A stretch of DNA of 64,000 bases from an uncultured Bacteroidaceae bacterium. Lineage in GTDB: Bacteria > Bacteroidota > Bacteroidia > Bacteroidales > Bacteroidaceae. The stretch is from positions 181,595 through 245,594 of the forward strand of contig CALUJL010000029.1 of NCBI GenBank assembly GCA_944320955.1, in the 5' to 3' direction. Both the position numbers and the translations under genes were made by a program. This document shows, in pieces, positions 44,672-55,400 of the stretch (the first letter of the stretch is position 1; each line of letters starts with the position of its first letter). The notes beneath the pieces are model-generated. The model searched no databases and was not told where the DNA came from. It saw nothing but the letters and a program-made list of their open reading frames with translations.

Positions 44672-46427
44672 ACAAGAGGCTTCGCTACCTGCCTTGCAGA
44701 CACATGACACTCCTGAGACTACAACAGACCTCGCTACTGATATAGACAGAGTTGTTCAGGAGATTGAGGCCAATGGCGTTGACATTGCCCCCGATTATGG
44801 TATGTGGGTGAATATTGGTTTCGCTTTGGCCGATGGATTGGGAGAACGTGGACGAGACTTCTTTCACAGAGTCAGCCGACTCCATCCTGATTATGAGCCA
44901 GCGAACACAGACAAGCAGTTTACTCATTGTCTGAATGGCAGAGGCTCGGGTGTGACCATCGCCTCCTTCTTCCATTATGCAGCCCAGGCTGGCATCGAAC
45001 TCCATCACTCTTTTAATACCATTTTACCAAATTACCAAAATGGTAAAACGGCAAAATGGGTAAAATCAGAAAGCGAACTGCCTCACTTCCCCGAGGAGAT
45101 TTTCGGAGCTTTGCCGCCCTTCTTGCAGAAAGTAGTCGGCAATGCCATCTCCATTGAAGACCGCGATGTGATACTGCTTGGAGCTATTGGCTGCCTATCT
45201 GTCTGCTTCTACAATGTGTGTGGTGTCTATGATGAACGTGTGGTTTACTCCAACCTTTATCTGTTTGTTGTGGCCGAAGCCGGTATGGGCAAAGGAGCTT
45301 TGACGCTCTGCCGTGAACTTGTGGCACCAATCAATCAACGTCTACACGAACAGACTGCCCAGAGGATGATTGAATATAAGCTTGAACTGTCCGAGTATCA
45401 GAAGTGCAAAGGCAAAAATCCTGAAGCGATGGAGCCAGTTACTCCACCACAGAAGACTCTTATCATTCCAGCCAATAGCAGCGCAAGCTCTTTGATTAGC
45501 ATACTGCATGACAACGATGGTATAGGGCTACTCTTTGAGACCGAGGGTGACACGCTTAGCCAGACGCTCAAATCCGAGCATGGCAATTACTCCGACTTGC
45601 TCCGCAAGGCGTTCCATCATGAAACAATCAGTATGAGCCGTCGCAAAGATAGAGAATACTTGGAAATCGACAATCCGAGAGTCTCTGTAGTCTTGGCTGG
45701 TACTCCCGAACAGATACGCCACCTCATACCCGATGCGGAAAACGGACTGCTCAGCCGATTCATCTTCTATTTTATTCCCTTTCGTCGAGGAATACGCGAT
45801 GTCTTCTCTACCGATGATGTTAGTAAGTCCAAACAAGCCATATTCAAAACTTTAGGTGAAGAATTTCTACACTTGCTCGATATATTTATGAATCAAGGTT
45901 CTTATGTATTCGCATTGCCAACTCATCTTCAACATCGCTTTGTCGAGTGGCTGGCCAGACTCAACGATGAGTGTTGTGATGAAGTTGACAATGGTATGCA
46001 GGGAATCGTCCGACGGTTGGGACTTATTGCCTTTCGCATAATGATGCTGTTTACAGCCATTCGTGCATTCGATAGTTCCCTACCGCCAACCAGAACTCCA
46101 GACGGAAGGATTATTCTGGAGTGTTCCGAAGAGGATTTCAATACTGTGTTGTGTATTTGTGAAATCTTGCTCTATCACTCTATACACATCTATTTGAAGT
46201 TGCGTCTGACGAACAATCGCAATGTCCTCCCCGACATCGAGACTGGTGTCAATGCCCGTCGCTATGCGTTGTATCACAAACTTCCGGATGAGTTCGACAA
46301 ATCCGTTTACGACCGAATCGTTTCTGAAATGAACGAGAATCCCAACACTGCCGCCAAGTGGATTGACAAGTTCATTCAGGACGGACGACTCAAGCGAACG
46401 AGCAAAGGCAATTATGTGAAGAGTTAG
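44622..46427 (+). CDS. DUF3987-type primase/helicase-like protein of the element
   Basis: A 601-residue protein. The N-terminus has a primase-C-terminal (PriCT_2-like) helical unit (MWVNIGFALADGLGERGRDFFHRVSRL). The larger part is DUF3987, with a degenerate P-loop-like EAGMGKGALTLC and the block NSSASSLISILHDNDGIGLLFETEGDTL. A short winged helix ends the chain. The start at 44622 is chosen because the frame further up is antisense-like and overlaps the BT4734-type gene more deeply. With the preceding gene it forms the PrmN1-like function of NBU elements, needed for replication and efficient excision. Confidence 0.82.
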   Translation: MSKKIFSAQEWENVPSKQEASLPALQTHDTPETTTDLATDIDRVVQEIEANGVDIAPDYGMWVNIGFALADGLGERGRDFFHRVSRLHPDYEPANTDKQFTHCLNGRGSGVTIASFFHYAAQAGIELHHSFNTILPNYQNGKTAKWVKSESELPHFPEEIFGALPPFLQKVVGNAISIEDRDVILLGAIGCLSVCFYNVCGVYDERVVYSNLYLFVVAEAGMGKGALTLCRELVAPINQRLHEQTAQRMIEYKLELSEYQKCKGKNPEAMEPVTPPQKTLIIPANSSASSLISILHDNDGIGLLFETEGDTLSQTLKSEHGNYSDLLRKAFHHETISMSRRKDREYLEIDNPRVSVVLAGTPEQIRHLIPDAENGLLSRFIFYFIPFRRGIRDVFSTDDVSKSKQAIFKTLGEEFLHLLDIFMNQGSYVFALPTHLQHRFVEWLARLNDECCDEVDNGMQGIVRRLGLIAFRIMMLFTAIRAFDSSLPPTRTPDGRIILECSEEDFNTVLCICEILLYHSIHIYLKLRLTNNRNVLPDIETGVNARRYALYHKLPDEFDKSVYDRIVSEMNENPNTAAKWIDKFIQDGRLKRTSKGNYVKS

Positions 46428-46471
46428 AAAAGTATTAAACCGGGCGAAAGCCCACAAAAAACACTTTCAAA

Positions 46472-46987
46472 ATGAAACAGTTCAAGAAAAAGGAATTCGC
46501 CATCATTCCAACCAAAGTTAAGATGGCAACTAAGGTAAACAAGCCTTTTATTAATGCAATCAGTATGAATGAGCCCATGAAGGTTGTCATGGATTTCGGT
46601 CGCAGCAAAACCAAATATGACGAACTTCCTTCTGGACGCAAGTATCTTACTCCTTCGGAGATTGTGACCATTCAGGAACTCAATCTTGACGACAAGAGTC
46701 CTTTGGCAACTGTACGTGATGCCTTCACACTTCAGTGCATATTCGGTGGAAGTATTGCTGCCAATGTTGGCAATAAGAAGGATATTGACGCATACTGCCA
46801 TTGTGTTGGTGTATTGCTAATCCTCGCTGGCATTGTGAAGCCTGTACAATCAATCTGTGCAGCAAGTAGCAATCAGCAGGTTTCGTTCTATCACACATTC
46901 TATGCAAATCCCGAACTTGCAAGTTGCACCTATGCTGTCAACAGTCAGGTCTATGCTAATGTGTATTCCAAAATCTTAAATGCATAG
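46472..46987 (+). CDS. Hypothetical protein of the mobilization region
   Basis: A 171-residue protein with no recognised domain. It lies between the primase-like gene and the relaxase region. The N-terminus is basic (MKQFKKKEFAIIPTKVKMAT). The rest is mixed alpha/beta without a signal peptide or membrane helix. Its position matches that of small accessory genes in NBU-type elements. Function unknown. Confidence 0.7.
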   Translation: MKQFKKKEFAIIPTKVKMATKVNKPFINAISMNEPMKVVMDFGRSKTKYDELPSGRKYLTPSEIVTIQELNLDDKSPLATVRDAFTLQCIFGGSIAANVGNKKDIDAYCHCVGVLLILAGIVKPVQSICAASSNQQVSFYHTFYANPELASCTYAVNSQVYANVYSKILNA

Positions 46988-46990
46988 TGT

Positions 46991-47533
46991 ATGAAAAACT
47001 TGAATATTCCTATTGATCATCTTGTGATGTTGGCTGAACTTGATGATAAAGACGCGGGACTGATGGCAAAAGCCATCGCCCAGTATGCCAACAAAGGTAT
47101 TGCTCCTTCGTTCAGCAATAGTGCGCTCAAAGCAATCTTCACTCTGTTTCGCTCCAACATTGAGGCGCAACGTGAATCTTCTGCAAAACGCAGCGAAATC
47201 AATACGACCAATGCCATGGGCAAGAAGTCGGCTGCAAAGAAGAAGGCTGCCAAGAAAGCAACTGCAACTGATAGCGAATCGCAGCAAATCGCAGACGATG
47301 CTACCGAAGCGTCAGAAGCCGTTGAAGAATCGCTCCCTCTTGATGCAATCGAAGCGGTATATCCGAAACTCGGTACTTATCGCAACGAATCGCTCTCCAT
47401 TTGGGAATCCTTCAGCGAAGAGAAGAAACGTAAAGCCATCGGTTACGTTCAAACCTACATCAGTCAAACGCCTAATGCCATTGACCAGATGTATCTGAAC
47501 AGATACCTCGGGGCTGAACTTTGGGAGAAGTAA
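46991..47533 (+). CDS. Hypothetical protein, DUF6291-like, upstream of oriT
   Basis: A 180-residue protein. The N-terminal 65 residues are helical (LVMLAELDDKDAGLMAKAIAQYAN ... ALKAIFTLFRSNIEAQ), like the DUF6291 proteins common in phage and plasmid replication regions. A Lys/Ala-rich linker (GKKSAAKKKAAKKATA) suits DNA binding. A compact C-terminal helical domain follows. It starts 3 bp after the previous stop. Probably a DNA-associated accessory factor; unproven. Confidence 0.65.
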   Translation: MKNLNIPIDHLVMLAELDDKDAGLMAKAIAQYANKGIAPSFSNSALKAIFTLFRSNIEAQRESSAKRSEINTTNAMGKKSAAKKKAAKKATATDSESQQIADDATEASEAVEESLPLDAIEAVYPKLGTYRNESLSIWESFSEEKKRKAIGYVQTYISQTPNAIDQMYLNRYLGAELWEK

Positions 47534-47539
47534 GCCGTA

Positions 47540-47651
47540 ACGAGTCTGCTTGCAGACATTATAACCCTTTGGTGTAGCCTAATACACCAAGCACACTTGG
47601 CTGTTAGGCTCTCCGAGGGGTTGAGGTCTGCCTAATGAAAGAGCAAGCTCT
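47540..47651. other. Candidate origin of transfer (oriT)
   Basis: A hairpin-dense intergenic region directly upstream of the relaxase. GTCTGC/GCAGAC lies at 47544-47557, TTGGTGTA/TACACCAA at 47569-47590 and CCAAG/CTTGG at 47587-47600. AGCCTAA/TTAGGCT lies at 47576-47610 and AGAGC/GCTCT at 47640-47651. MobV relaxases nick next to such inverted repeats just upstream of their own gene. Confidence 0.6.
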
Positions 47652-47697
47652 GGCAGAATAATCACATTTATGTTAAACCATTATACAGGATAACTAT

Positions 47698-49128
47698 ATG
47701 GGTAAAGGTAAAAAAGCTATGCTCGAAGTCAGCAAAATGAAGATGACTCCAGCACTCAGCGCAGAACATCAGCGTAAATGGGATGAGTCCCGATGGGAAT
47801 GTAAACTTGATGACCCAGAACGCAATTATGACAAGAGTCGTGCGCATCTCAACTTCGAGGTACGCAAAGGAGGTGTCATTGCTCCAGTAGATCAATCGGT
47901 CTGCATCAAGGAAAAAGTAGATGCACGTATCGTCAAATGGAAAGCCGAAAGGCTTGCTGCAACAGGAAGAGAACCGATAGTTAGGAGTACTCAACATCTC
48001 TCAGTTTCTCTTGTTATAGGCGGGAGCAATGAACGCATGAATGAACTTGCATTCGGAAATCAGGTGCTTCAAGAGCGAGGAAACAATGCTCACATCAAAC
48101 GGATGCCAGAGATAGAGCAGTTCGCCCTCGACAATTACAAGGCTCTCGCAGAACGTATCGGAGAGAAGAATATCATTTCCTTCATCGCACATTGCGACGA
48201 GAAGAACTGTCACATTCATGCTACCATTACTCCAATTTTAGAGGATGGACGCTTGTCAGCAAAAGATATGTTTGGAGGCGGCTCTCTTGTTGCAGCTCGC
48301 GACAAGATGCGAGAATGGCATGATTGGTATGCTGCTGTCAATGAGAAGTGGGGATTGGAACGTGGCGATGACATCCATGAGACAGGCGCACGTCACAAAT
48401 CACTCGAAGAGCACAACCGTGAGCTGCATCGCGAGAACAAATCTCTCGAAGAGGAACTTGAAACTAAGCGTCGTGCTGTGAAAGGACTTACCACCATGAT
48501 TGAGAATCTTACTCGTCGGCAAGAGGAAATCCAATCACAGATAGCAGAACTTGAAGCGCAACAACAGGAATCCGACTCCAACAAGGAGGATATTCTGCGC
48601 CAGATAAAGTTTCTCAATCAAACGCTGACTGAAATCAGAATCAATTTGAGAGAAAAGCGAGGAAAACTTGACCAAGTTAATCAAGAATTGGATAGTCTCA
48701 AATCTACCTACAATTCCAAATTGAAAGGGCTAGACGCAATCATGAAGAAAGACAATGTCATGATAAACTATATCAACAGAGATGCCGAGATTATTCTCAA
48801 AGCTTCCATTTTTGATCAAGTGCTATATGAAGCAGTCAAAATATGCCGAGAAATCCCCGAAGCAGATGCGATGGCAGAGGACACATTCATTGATGACCGT
48901 AACAATTTCCGTTGGCAGGATGTGCTAAGCACTGGTCTGAGAGTATTCATTGCCGGAATAGATGGTGCGACTGGCGTAGCTCAGGTGTCAGGCGGTGGCG
49001 GCACATCAAACGATATGCCGTGGCGAGATAAGGATGAAGACTTTCTCGATTGGGCCCGCCGTGCTATGCGATATGCCCATGCCAAACATTATCCAGGTAA
49101 TAGGTTCAAACGGTCGCTGAGCAAATAG
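47698..49128 (+). CDS. MobV-family relaxase (Pre/Mob)
   Basis: A 476-residue conjugative relaxase that nicks oriT and pilots the strand. The metal-binding motif HCDEKNCHIHATITPI places His165, His172 and His174; upstream residues (TQHLSVSLVIGG) complete the domain. Residues about 235-345 form a long coiled coil, and a short C-terminal domain follows. There is no coupling protein or T4SS, so mobilization depends on a helper ICE. It is the last plus-strand gene; the minus-strand cargo converges on it. Confidence 0.9.
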   Translation: MGKGKKAMLEVSKMKMTPALSAEHQRKWDESRWECKLDDPERNYDKSRAHLNFEVRKGGVIAPVDQSVCIKEKVDARIVKWKAERLAATGREPIVRSTQHLSVSLVIGGSNERMNELAFGNQVLQERGNNAHIKRMPEIEQFALDNYKALAERIGEKNIISFIAHCDEKNCHIHATITPILEDGRLSAKDMFGGGSLVAARDKMREWHDWYAAVNEKWGLERGDDIHETGARHKSLEEHNRELHRENKSLEEELETKRRAVKGLTTMIENLTRRQEEIQSQIAELEAQQQESDSNKEDILRQIKFLNQTLTEIRINLREKRGKLDQVNQELDSLKSTYNSKLKGLDAIMKKDNVMINYINRDAEIILKASIFDQVLYEAVKICREIPEADAMAEDTFIDDRNNFRWQDVLSTGLRVFIAGIDGATGVAQVSGGGGTSNDMPWRDKDEDFLDWARRAMRYAHAKHYPGNRFKRSLSK

Positions 49129-49166
49129 TCCTCACGCGCATACGTATATATAATGAGATATGTTTC

Positions 49167-49451
49167 CTAATTGGAAACACATCTCACTTCTTGAGAGAGC
49201 TCAGATACAGAAGTATCCGTACCATCAAGATTCACCTTACTGAAACGCTTGCAACCACAACCACAAGCCCAGATTGGCGGAGGGAGAGGAATGTTGTCAC
49301 CACCCATGATACCCTCACGTCTGTACTCCATGACAAACTCTATTTCTGTCATGTCACCTGTGCCGTAGATAATATCCACCACACGCTCGCCACACTTGGT
49401 GCACTTACTTTGCTTACGCTCTACATCTATGATTCTTGGATATTCTAACAT
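49167..49451 (-). CDS. Small zinc-ribbon protein at the end of the cargo operon
   Basis: A 94-residue protein. CTKCGER near residue 17 and ACGCGCKRF near residue 62 supply a probable Cys4-5 zinc site. No enzyme motif, signal or membrane helix. It starts 29 bp after the giant helicase stop on the same strand, so it belongs to the cargo transcript. It may be a nucleic-acid-binding accessory of the system, or an unrelated passenger. Function unknown. Confidence 0.65.
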   Translation of the reverse strand: MLEYPRIIDVERKQSKCTKCGERVVDIIYGTGDMTEIEFVMEYRREGIMGGDNIPLPPPIWACGCGCKRFSKVNLDGTDTSVSELSQEVRCVSN

Positions 49452-49480
49452 ATAAGCAGCAAAATAGGATCAGTTATGCA

Positions 49481-52400
49481 TTATAATATAATATCATCAT
49501 CGTCCTCTACCTCATCAGAGGTCGTTGGTGGTTGAGGATTTACTGGTGTGGTAAGTTGACTATTTTTCTTTCTTAGCCTATTTAGTAGACTAGCACCTGG
49601 AGTAGTACGAGTAGTGATATTATCATCCTTATCTTCTGTTAAGTCTGATCTTAACACCTTGAATGTGTTGAACATTCTCAAACTTCTGTATTGCACTTGA
49701 ATGTTTGAAAGTACCACTTCTTTTTTCCACAGAGGATGATAGAATACCGTACACAAGCCATTGTCGTCTATCCAATAATTATCGCCATTAGCATCAATTG
49801 AGAGGTTATACTTTCTTGCACACTCATGTACAATATGACCGAAATCTGCCATCTCATCAAAATCGCCTCGATGTGATGCATCAAATCCGAAATCGTAATT
49901 CTCATCTAACATCAGACGCAATAGACCTACTCCTAATCTCCAATCAAGAATATGGTGGAATCCTCTGTTTGAGTATGTCAACATACACTTCTGGCAAGCA
50001 GTTAGACAATTACATCTATGTTCGTCTGAGATAATAGATTGCATGAAACTCTTTTCTTTAGATGTCTTGTTGGCATCAAACGAATCGAATGAGACAATGC
50101 TTCTAATCAGTTCCTCCAGCTTACCATCTTGATATAGGTAACTTACTATACCTGCACCATTAGGCAGGGCATCACTAAGATACAAAGATGGATATTCAAA
50201 TTTATCATCTATTTTTTCGCAGATCTCGATTTCGTCTGGTTGTACATCTAGTTTATCTGCAAGAGCTCGTTGCAACAGGAATGCTGCTGAATAGAATGCT
50301 GCTCTGATTGCCGAACGATTACCAGTTTCTAATGACAGATTAAGTACAGATGGATAAGTCTTCAGCTCAAGCTTTATCATTTCAGTGATCTTCTTTGAAC
50401 CCAAAGCTATATCTAAAGTGTTTTGCGGGTCTTGATCTTTTCTTGAGGTCTCTGTTCTGCCATTCGTATTGTATTTATCAAAGAACATAAAGTTTGCCAT
50501 TTTACCATAAGGCATTTCCAATCCGTTTGCAGAATATGCACCAGTGTAGAATCTGTTATTATTACTATTTACATGCCAAACCGTAGGATCCTCGTTTAAT
50601 CCCATCTCATATACAGAAATGTCTACGTTACCTACAGTTTTCTTGTTTGATGGAGCAGATGAGGAACTATTATCACGTGCAAAGATCTGGCTTTGAGTGA
50701 AGCTACTCCCCTTGTCATTATTCTCCACAGGAGTACCTGTATTACCTTTAATCTGAAGTGATCGGTAAGCTTGAGGAATCACAATAAGGCGTTGCTTGTC
50801 GGTCAATTTTATCTGATGAGATGGTACGCCAACTGGAGCCTCAATGATCTCCTTAATATTATTATCATCCTCTCCTATATTTTTAATATACGTGAGGATA
50901 TACCTATCAGACAAGGCATCACCATTAGGGTCAAAGAAACTGATCTGTCCTCTGTCATTCGCTTCATCAATCATCGGTATAGTCAAACCCTCTACACGAT
51001 ATTTGCCCTTGTCCTTTGTTTTCTCAGAACCAGGTGCAAACTCCGATATGGCAATCTCACTTGAACGGTCAACACTCTTTACTCTTTTGAATACACTATC
51101 AAACCCATGATAGAAGTTCCTTGAATCAGATGGCATACCATACATAGGTAAGAATCCTGCTTCTGAAAGGTATTCAGCAAGTCCCTTGTCTTGATTAGAT
51201 GTCTTTTTTACAGCAAAATCAATTTGACCAACCATTTTAGTTAATATCCACTCAATGATTTCTTTGATATCCTTTTGAATCTGGTTATTAGTATTGAACT
51301 GATCAAAATAACGATGTACAATATAATTCACTGCATCTTCGTTTGATGCAAGCCAGTTTTTAAGCACTATTTGATTGTCGCCCCAATCAGCAATACGTCC
51401 AAATTCACCTGCTGTATCCTGAAGGTCATATTGATAAGGAAGATCAAGGAATGCTTGATGTAAAATCTCTTTGAAGACAACACGCTTCATTATCGCTCTC
51501 TTCATGCGTACCTCACCATTAGTGTCCTTATATGGAGCTAATGATAATGTTGGTGTTGCAGGAATACCACCTACCATTTCATCTGTAGCCTTTTCATAAT
51601 AGTACACATCGTGACTTCTACCACGGCAGAAGGTGAATGCTGTAGAATAAGCCTGTCCTCGACGACCACCACGACCTACACGTTGCTGATAATTGTAACG
51701 TGTAGGTGGCATATTGCCTTGGAAGATAGCTTGCAAACTACCAATATCCACACCTACTTCCATGGTTGTTGTAACACAAACCATATCAATAGGCATGGTC
51801 ATCTCTTTTCCAAGTTTTGTCGGATCGTTATCATCAATGAGAATGAGATCCTTAAACTCACGCAAACGTGCCTGAATGTCATCTGTCTGTCCTGATAACT
51901 CTTCTGTATGCAATCGCCTTGGAGCCTTTTTCTCCTTCAAGATGTCAAACGAAATGTAATGATCGTGTAGAGAATCTGTATCTACAGTAACCGATGGATC
52001 TAATTTCTCCATGCAGCTTGTATTTGTACAGAACCCAAAGCCCTTATTAGGATGAACTCGACCACATTTCGGACATTTCATATACTTCTCGTTCGTCATC
52101 TTCGTAAACGACAACTTTTCAAGTTCAAGAGACAGTACATTTATGTCTGTACAATATTTCTTTAAATACCTTACAAGAGCATCTCCTAAACTGCTTTCAT
52201 CACCACCTCTTCTTTCACAGAATACCTTAATTGGACGTTTTACAGAACCCTTTAAGTGCTCGTAATCTACGTAAGCATTACCCTCTTCTACACTTGGATA
52301 GAGATAGTTATCACCCATTACTCGAATGAATGCATCAACAAATTCATAAACGCTTACATCAGAGGGCAACAATCTTCTTAATGTCTGATATTCATTTGAA

Positions 52401-55400
52401 GATTCTATGTCTTTAGATTGTGGACCACACAAATACCCAATACCAGCATCAAGCACACTAACTCCCATGTATTTACCAAATGAGTTTGCAAAGACAGCGT
52501 TCTTAAGTTGCTTTTTGATTTGGCTTTCATATTCTTTGTCCTTAAAATTAGGATTTTGAACTAAAGAATAGTTTTCAAAATCATAAGCAGTACTCCAGTG
52601 GTAAAGTCCTACCCCTGGATCTTTTTCGTACCATTGAAACCTGAAAGCCTCACCTGCGGGATTTATACCTCGTTGGAGGAGTTTTCGTACTAATATACCG
52701 TCAATACCATAACCAACTAAATTTATCAAAGGTATAGTTGCTGTTTTATAAGAAGAAATATCCTTATTTGATAGAATATCAGTTGCTAATTGAACTGCAT
52801 TTGCAAAATTGGGGAATTTTGATTGTACAAGGGATGGTATTGCTATCATTTTCGAAAAATCACCATTGCAGTTCTGTTTTTCCGTTTCAACATACAGCTC
52901 AATCTCATCCACTTCCTTTCCAATTTCTTCTATACACTCCACGAAGAGCATACGTACCATATCTCGGTACTGTTCTTTCTCAATACCGAGTGCCTGTTTT
53001 GCTGCATCCTCACGGCTATCAGAGAAGCCGATAAGCTTAGCAGAATTATCATCTAACTGGTACAGCAATTCCTTACTAAGTATCTGGTTGCTACGATCAA
53101 TACCAGTTCGGAAACTACGAATAGGTGAATTCGTATGCTTTCTTAATGTGTAATCCTGTAAGCAATGAGGACAAGTACAAGGGGCTGCATAAATCTTTGA
53201 TGCTCTTTTGTCATCTATTTCTGCACCATTATTATTGTTAACAACTCTGTACAAGAACCCTTGGATGCCATTAGTTTTAATACTAGCCTTTAATGAACCC
53301 GTATTTGCTGCAAGCGATTGCTCCTTTGGAGTGAACTTACCTGTGAGAGAATCAAGATAACCTGGTACCCATTGAGCTTTACCATTACTATACGCACATT
53401 CTCCAGTGCTTATAACAACCACATGATCTCCACCACCTTGGTTTGCACTTCCTTCTGGTATGTTTATCGGTGTGTTCAGATCTTTTGGCCAGAATATTGC
53501 ATAGTCTTGATATGTCTTATTCTGAACCATAGGAGTTGGATTAAAGTTAGGTATCTGCTCCAAATTTGGGAAGTTCAGAGTCAATGACACACTTCCATCG
53601 TTTGTCTCTCTCTTTCTGTTTCCTCCAATAAATAACTGACCACAGTTCTCACAACGAAGCAATTCCAGTACCTTTCTTGCTCCCACCTCCTTTGAATTAT
53701 AGCTAAGGTTCTTCACAGCAGGAACATCATCCGAAAGAGAAGGGTTAAGTTCGCCCCACAATCCCTCTACATACTTGAAGAACTTATGGAAGCGGAACCT
53801 TGGTAGCTTATGATTCCTATAGATGGTATCTATATAGCCACGGAATATAAGGAATCCACGGTATGCTTCTTTATTACCAGCAAACAAGGACTCAATTAGT
53901 TGAGATTGTGATATAGGTCTTTTTGAATTGTCCGTATTTGATGGCAGACAATCATAAAAGTCCTTAAACATCTGCTCTTCATATCTCTTGCAGAACTCTT
54001 CTATCGTATCACAATCGAATTTGTCTTTTAAGAAGTTCAGTATCTTTCCTTTGCGAACATCTTCTACCTTACCTGCATTTTCCGGATCAAGTTCGATTGC
54101 CACAAAGTTCTCGTGATTGAATTCCGAGAATGATGTATAATCAATGATAACATCCTTATTCTTACCAATATAATTAGAACCTGCCTGTACATTAAATACA
54201 TTCTCTCCTTCTATGGTACTATAAATACCAAAGAATTCCTCCATGAATTTTTGGGTTTCTGTCTCATCACCCAAAGATGCAGAAGATGCGAGTATTTTGA
54301 TCTGAGGGTTAGGTACTTTATTACCACGACCATCATCAACTATAGGTTCAAGTCCGATGGCATTATACAGCATGCGCAACAAACAAGCGACTTCGCTACC
54401 AGCAGTTCCTCTGTACAAGTGAAGCTCATCTACAATGATATGGAACACCCTATTTTTCTTTGCCTCTTCTCGTTCAGCTTCAGGTAAGTCTTCTGCAGCT
54501 AACCAACGTCTCGTATCTTCAAACATTTGACTTTCTGCCCTTCTCATCAGCATAATACTCAACATTGAGGTATTAGTGATCATGATATCAGGAGCCCAAT
54601 ATTGCATATCCCAACGAGTTATCATCTCGCTGGTTGTCAAATCTCCACCTAATCGTGGTTCTATATAGAGAGCATCTTTCTTGTCGGGATTAGTTGCAAC
54701 ATATCTATTGACAAACTCAAAATGCTCATGAATCTTATTCAGCTGTTCCGCAACCTCCTGTTTTCTCTTTGTAAATGCTGTCTTATGGTCGGGATCATTC
54801 AGAAGGTCATAACTTTTGGTTGCTATAGTTGATCCATTATAACTTCCGAAGTAGATGCGATTGCCCTGCATCTTATTATGCATGAATGCTCGAACATCAT
54901 TGCTATCAAGAGCTTCTCGAAGTCGTGCCATTTGGTCTTCAACCAGCGCATTCATTGGATACAGAACAAGCGCCCTTATAGCTGCAGGACGTGGATCATT
55001 CAGACGTTGATTTGGAATATATTGCCTCTTTTTAGAACGTCCTTCTATTGCCCCCTCAAACCACTTTGCATGTGATATTGCAGGCGCCCAGCTACTGCTA
55101 ATGTATTCCTTATAGATGTCTGCTAATAGAGGCAACATAAAAGATTCCGTCTTACCAGAACCAGTACCAGAAGTGATAACTGTATTCTTATATTTTAACG
55201 GATTACCCTTTTCGTCAATTCCGGCAAAAGCCTTCTCAAGCATTCCTATCTGATGACCGTATGGAATATACTTGTCCATCAGCCCTTGCATCAAGCCTTT
55301 AGCAATAAACTCCTCAAAGTATTCCCTTGCGAAAGTTTCACCACCAAAATGCTCAGAGAATCTGCTGACCAAGTCATCCATGTTCCGGAGTCCTTCAGCA

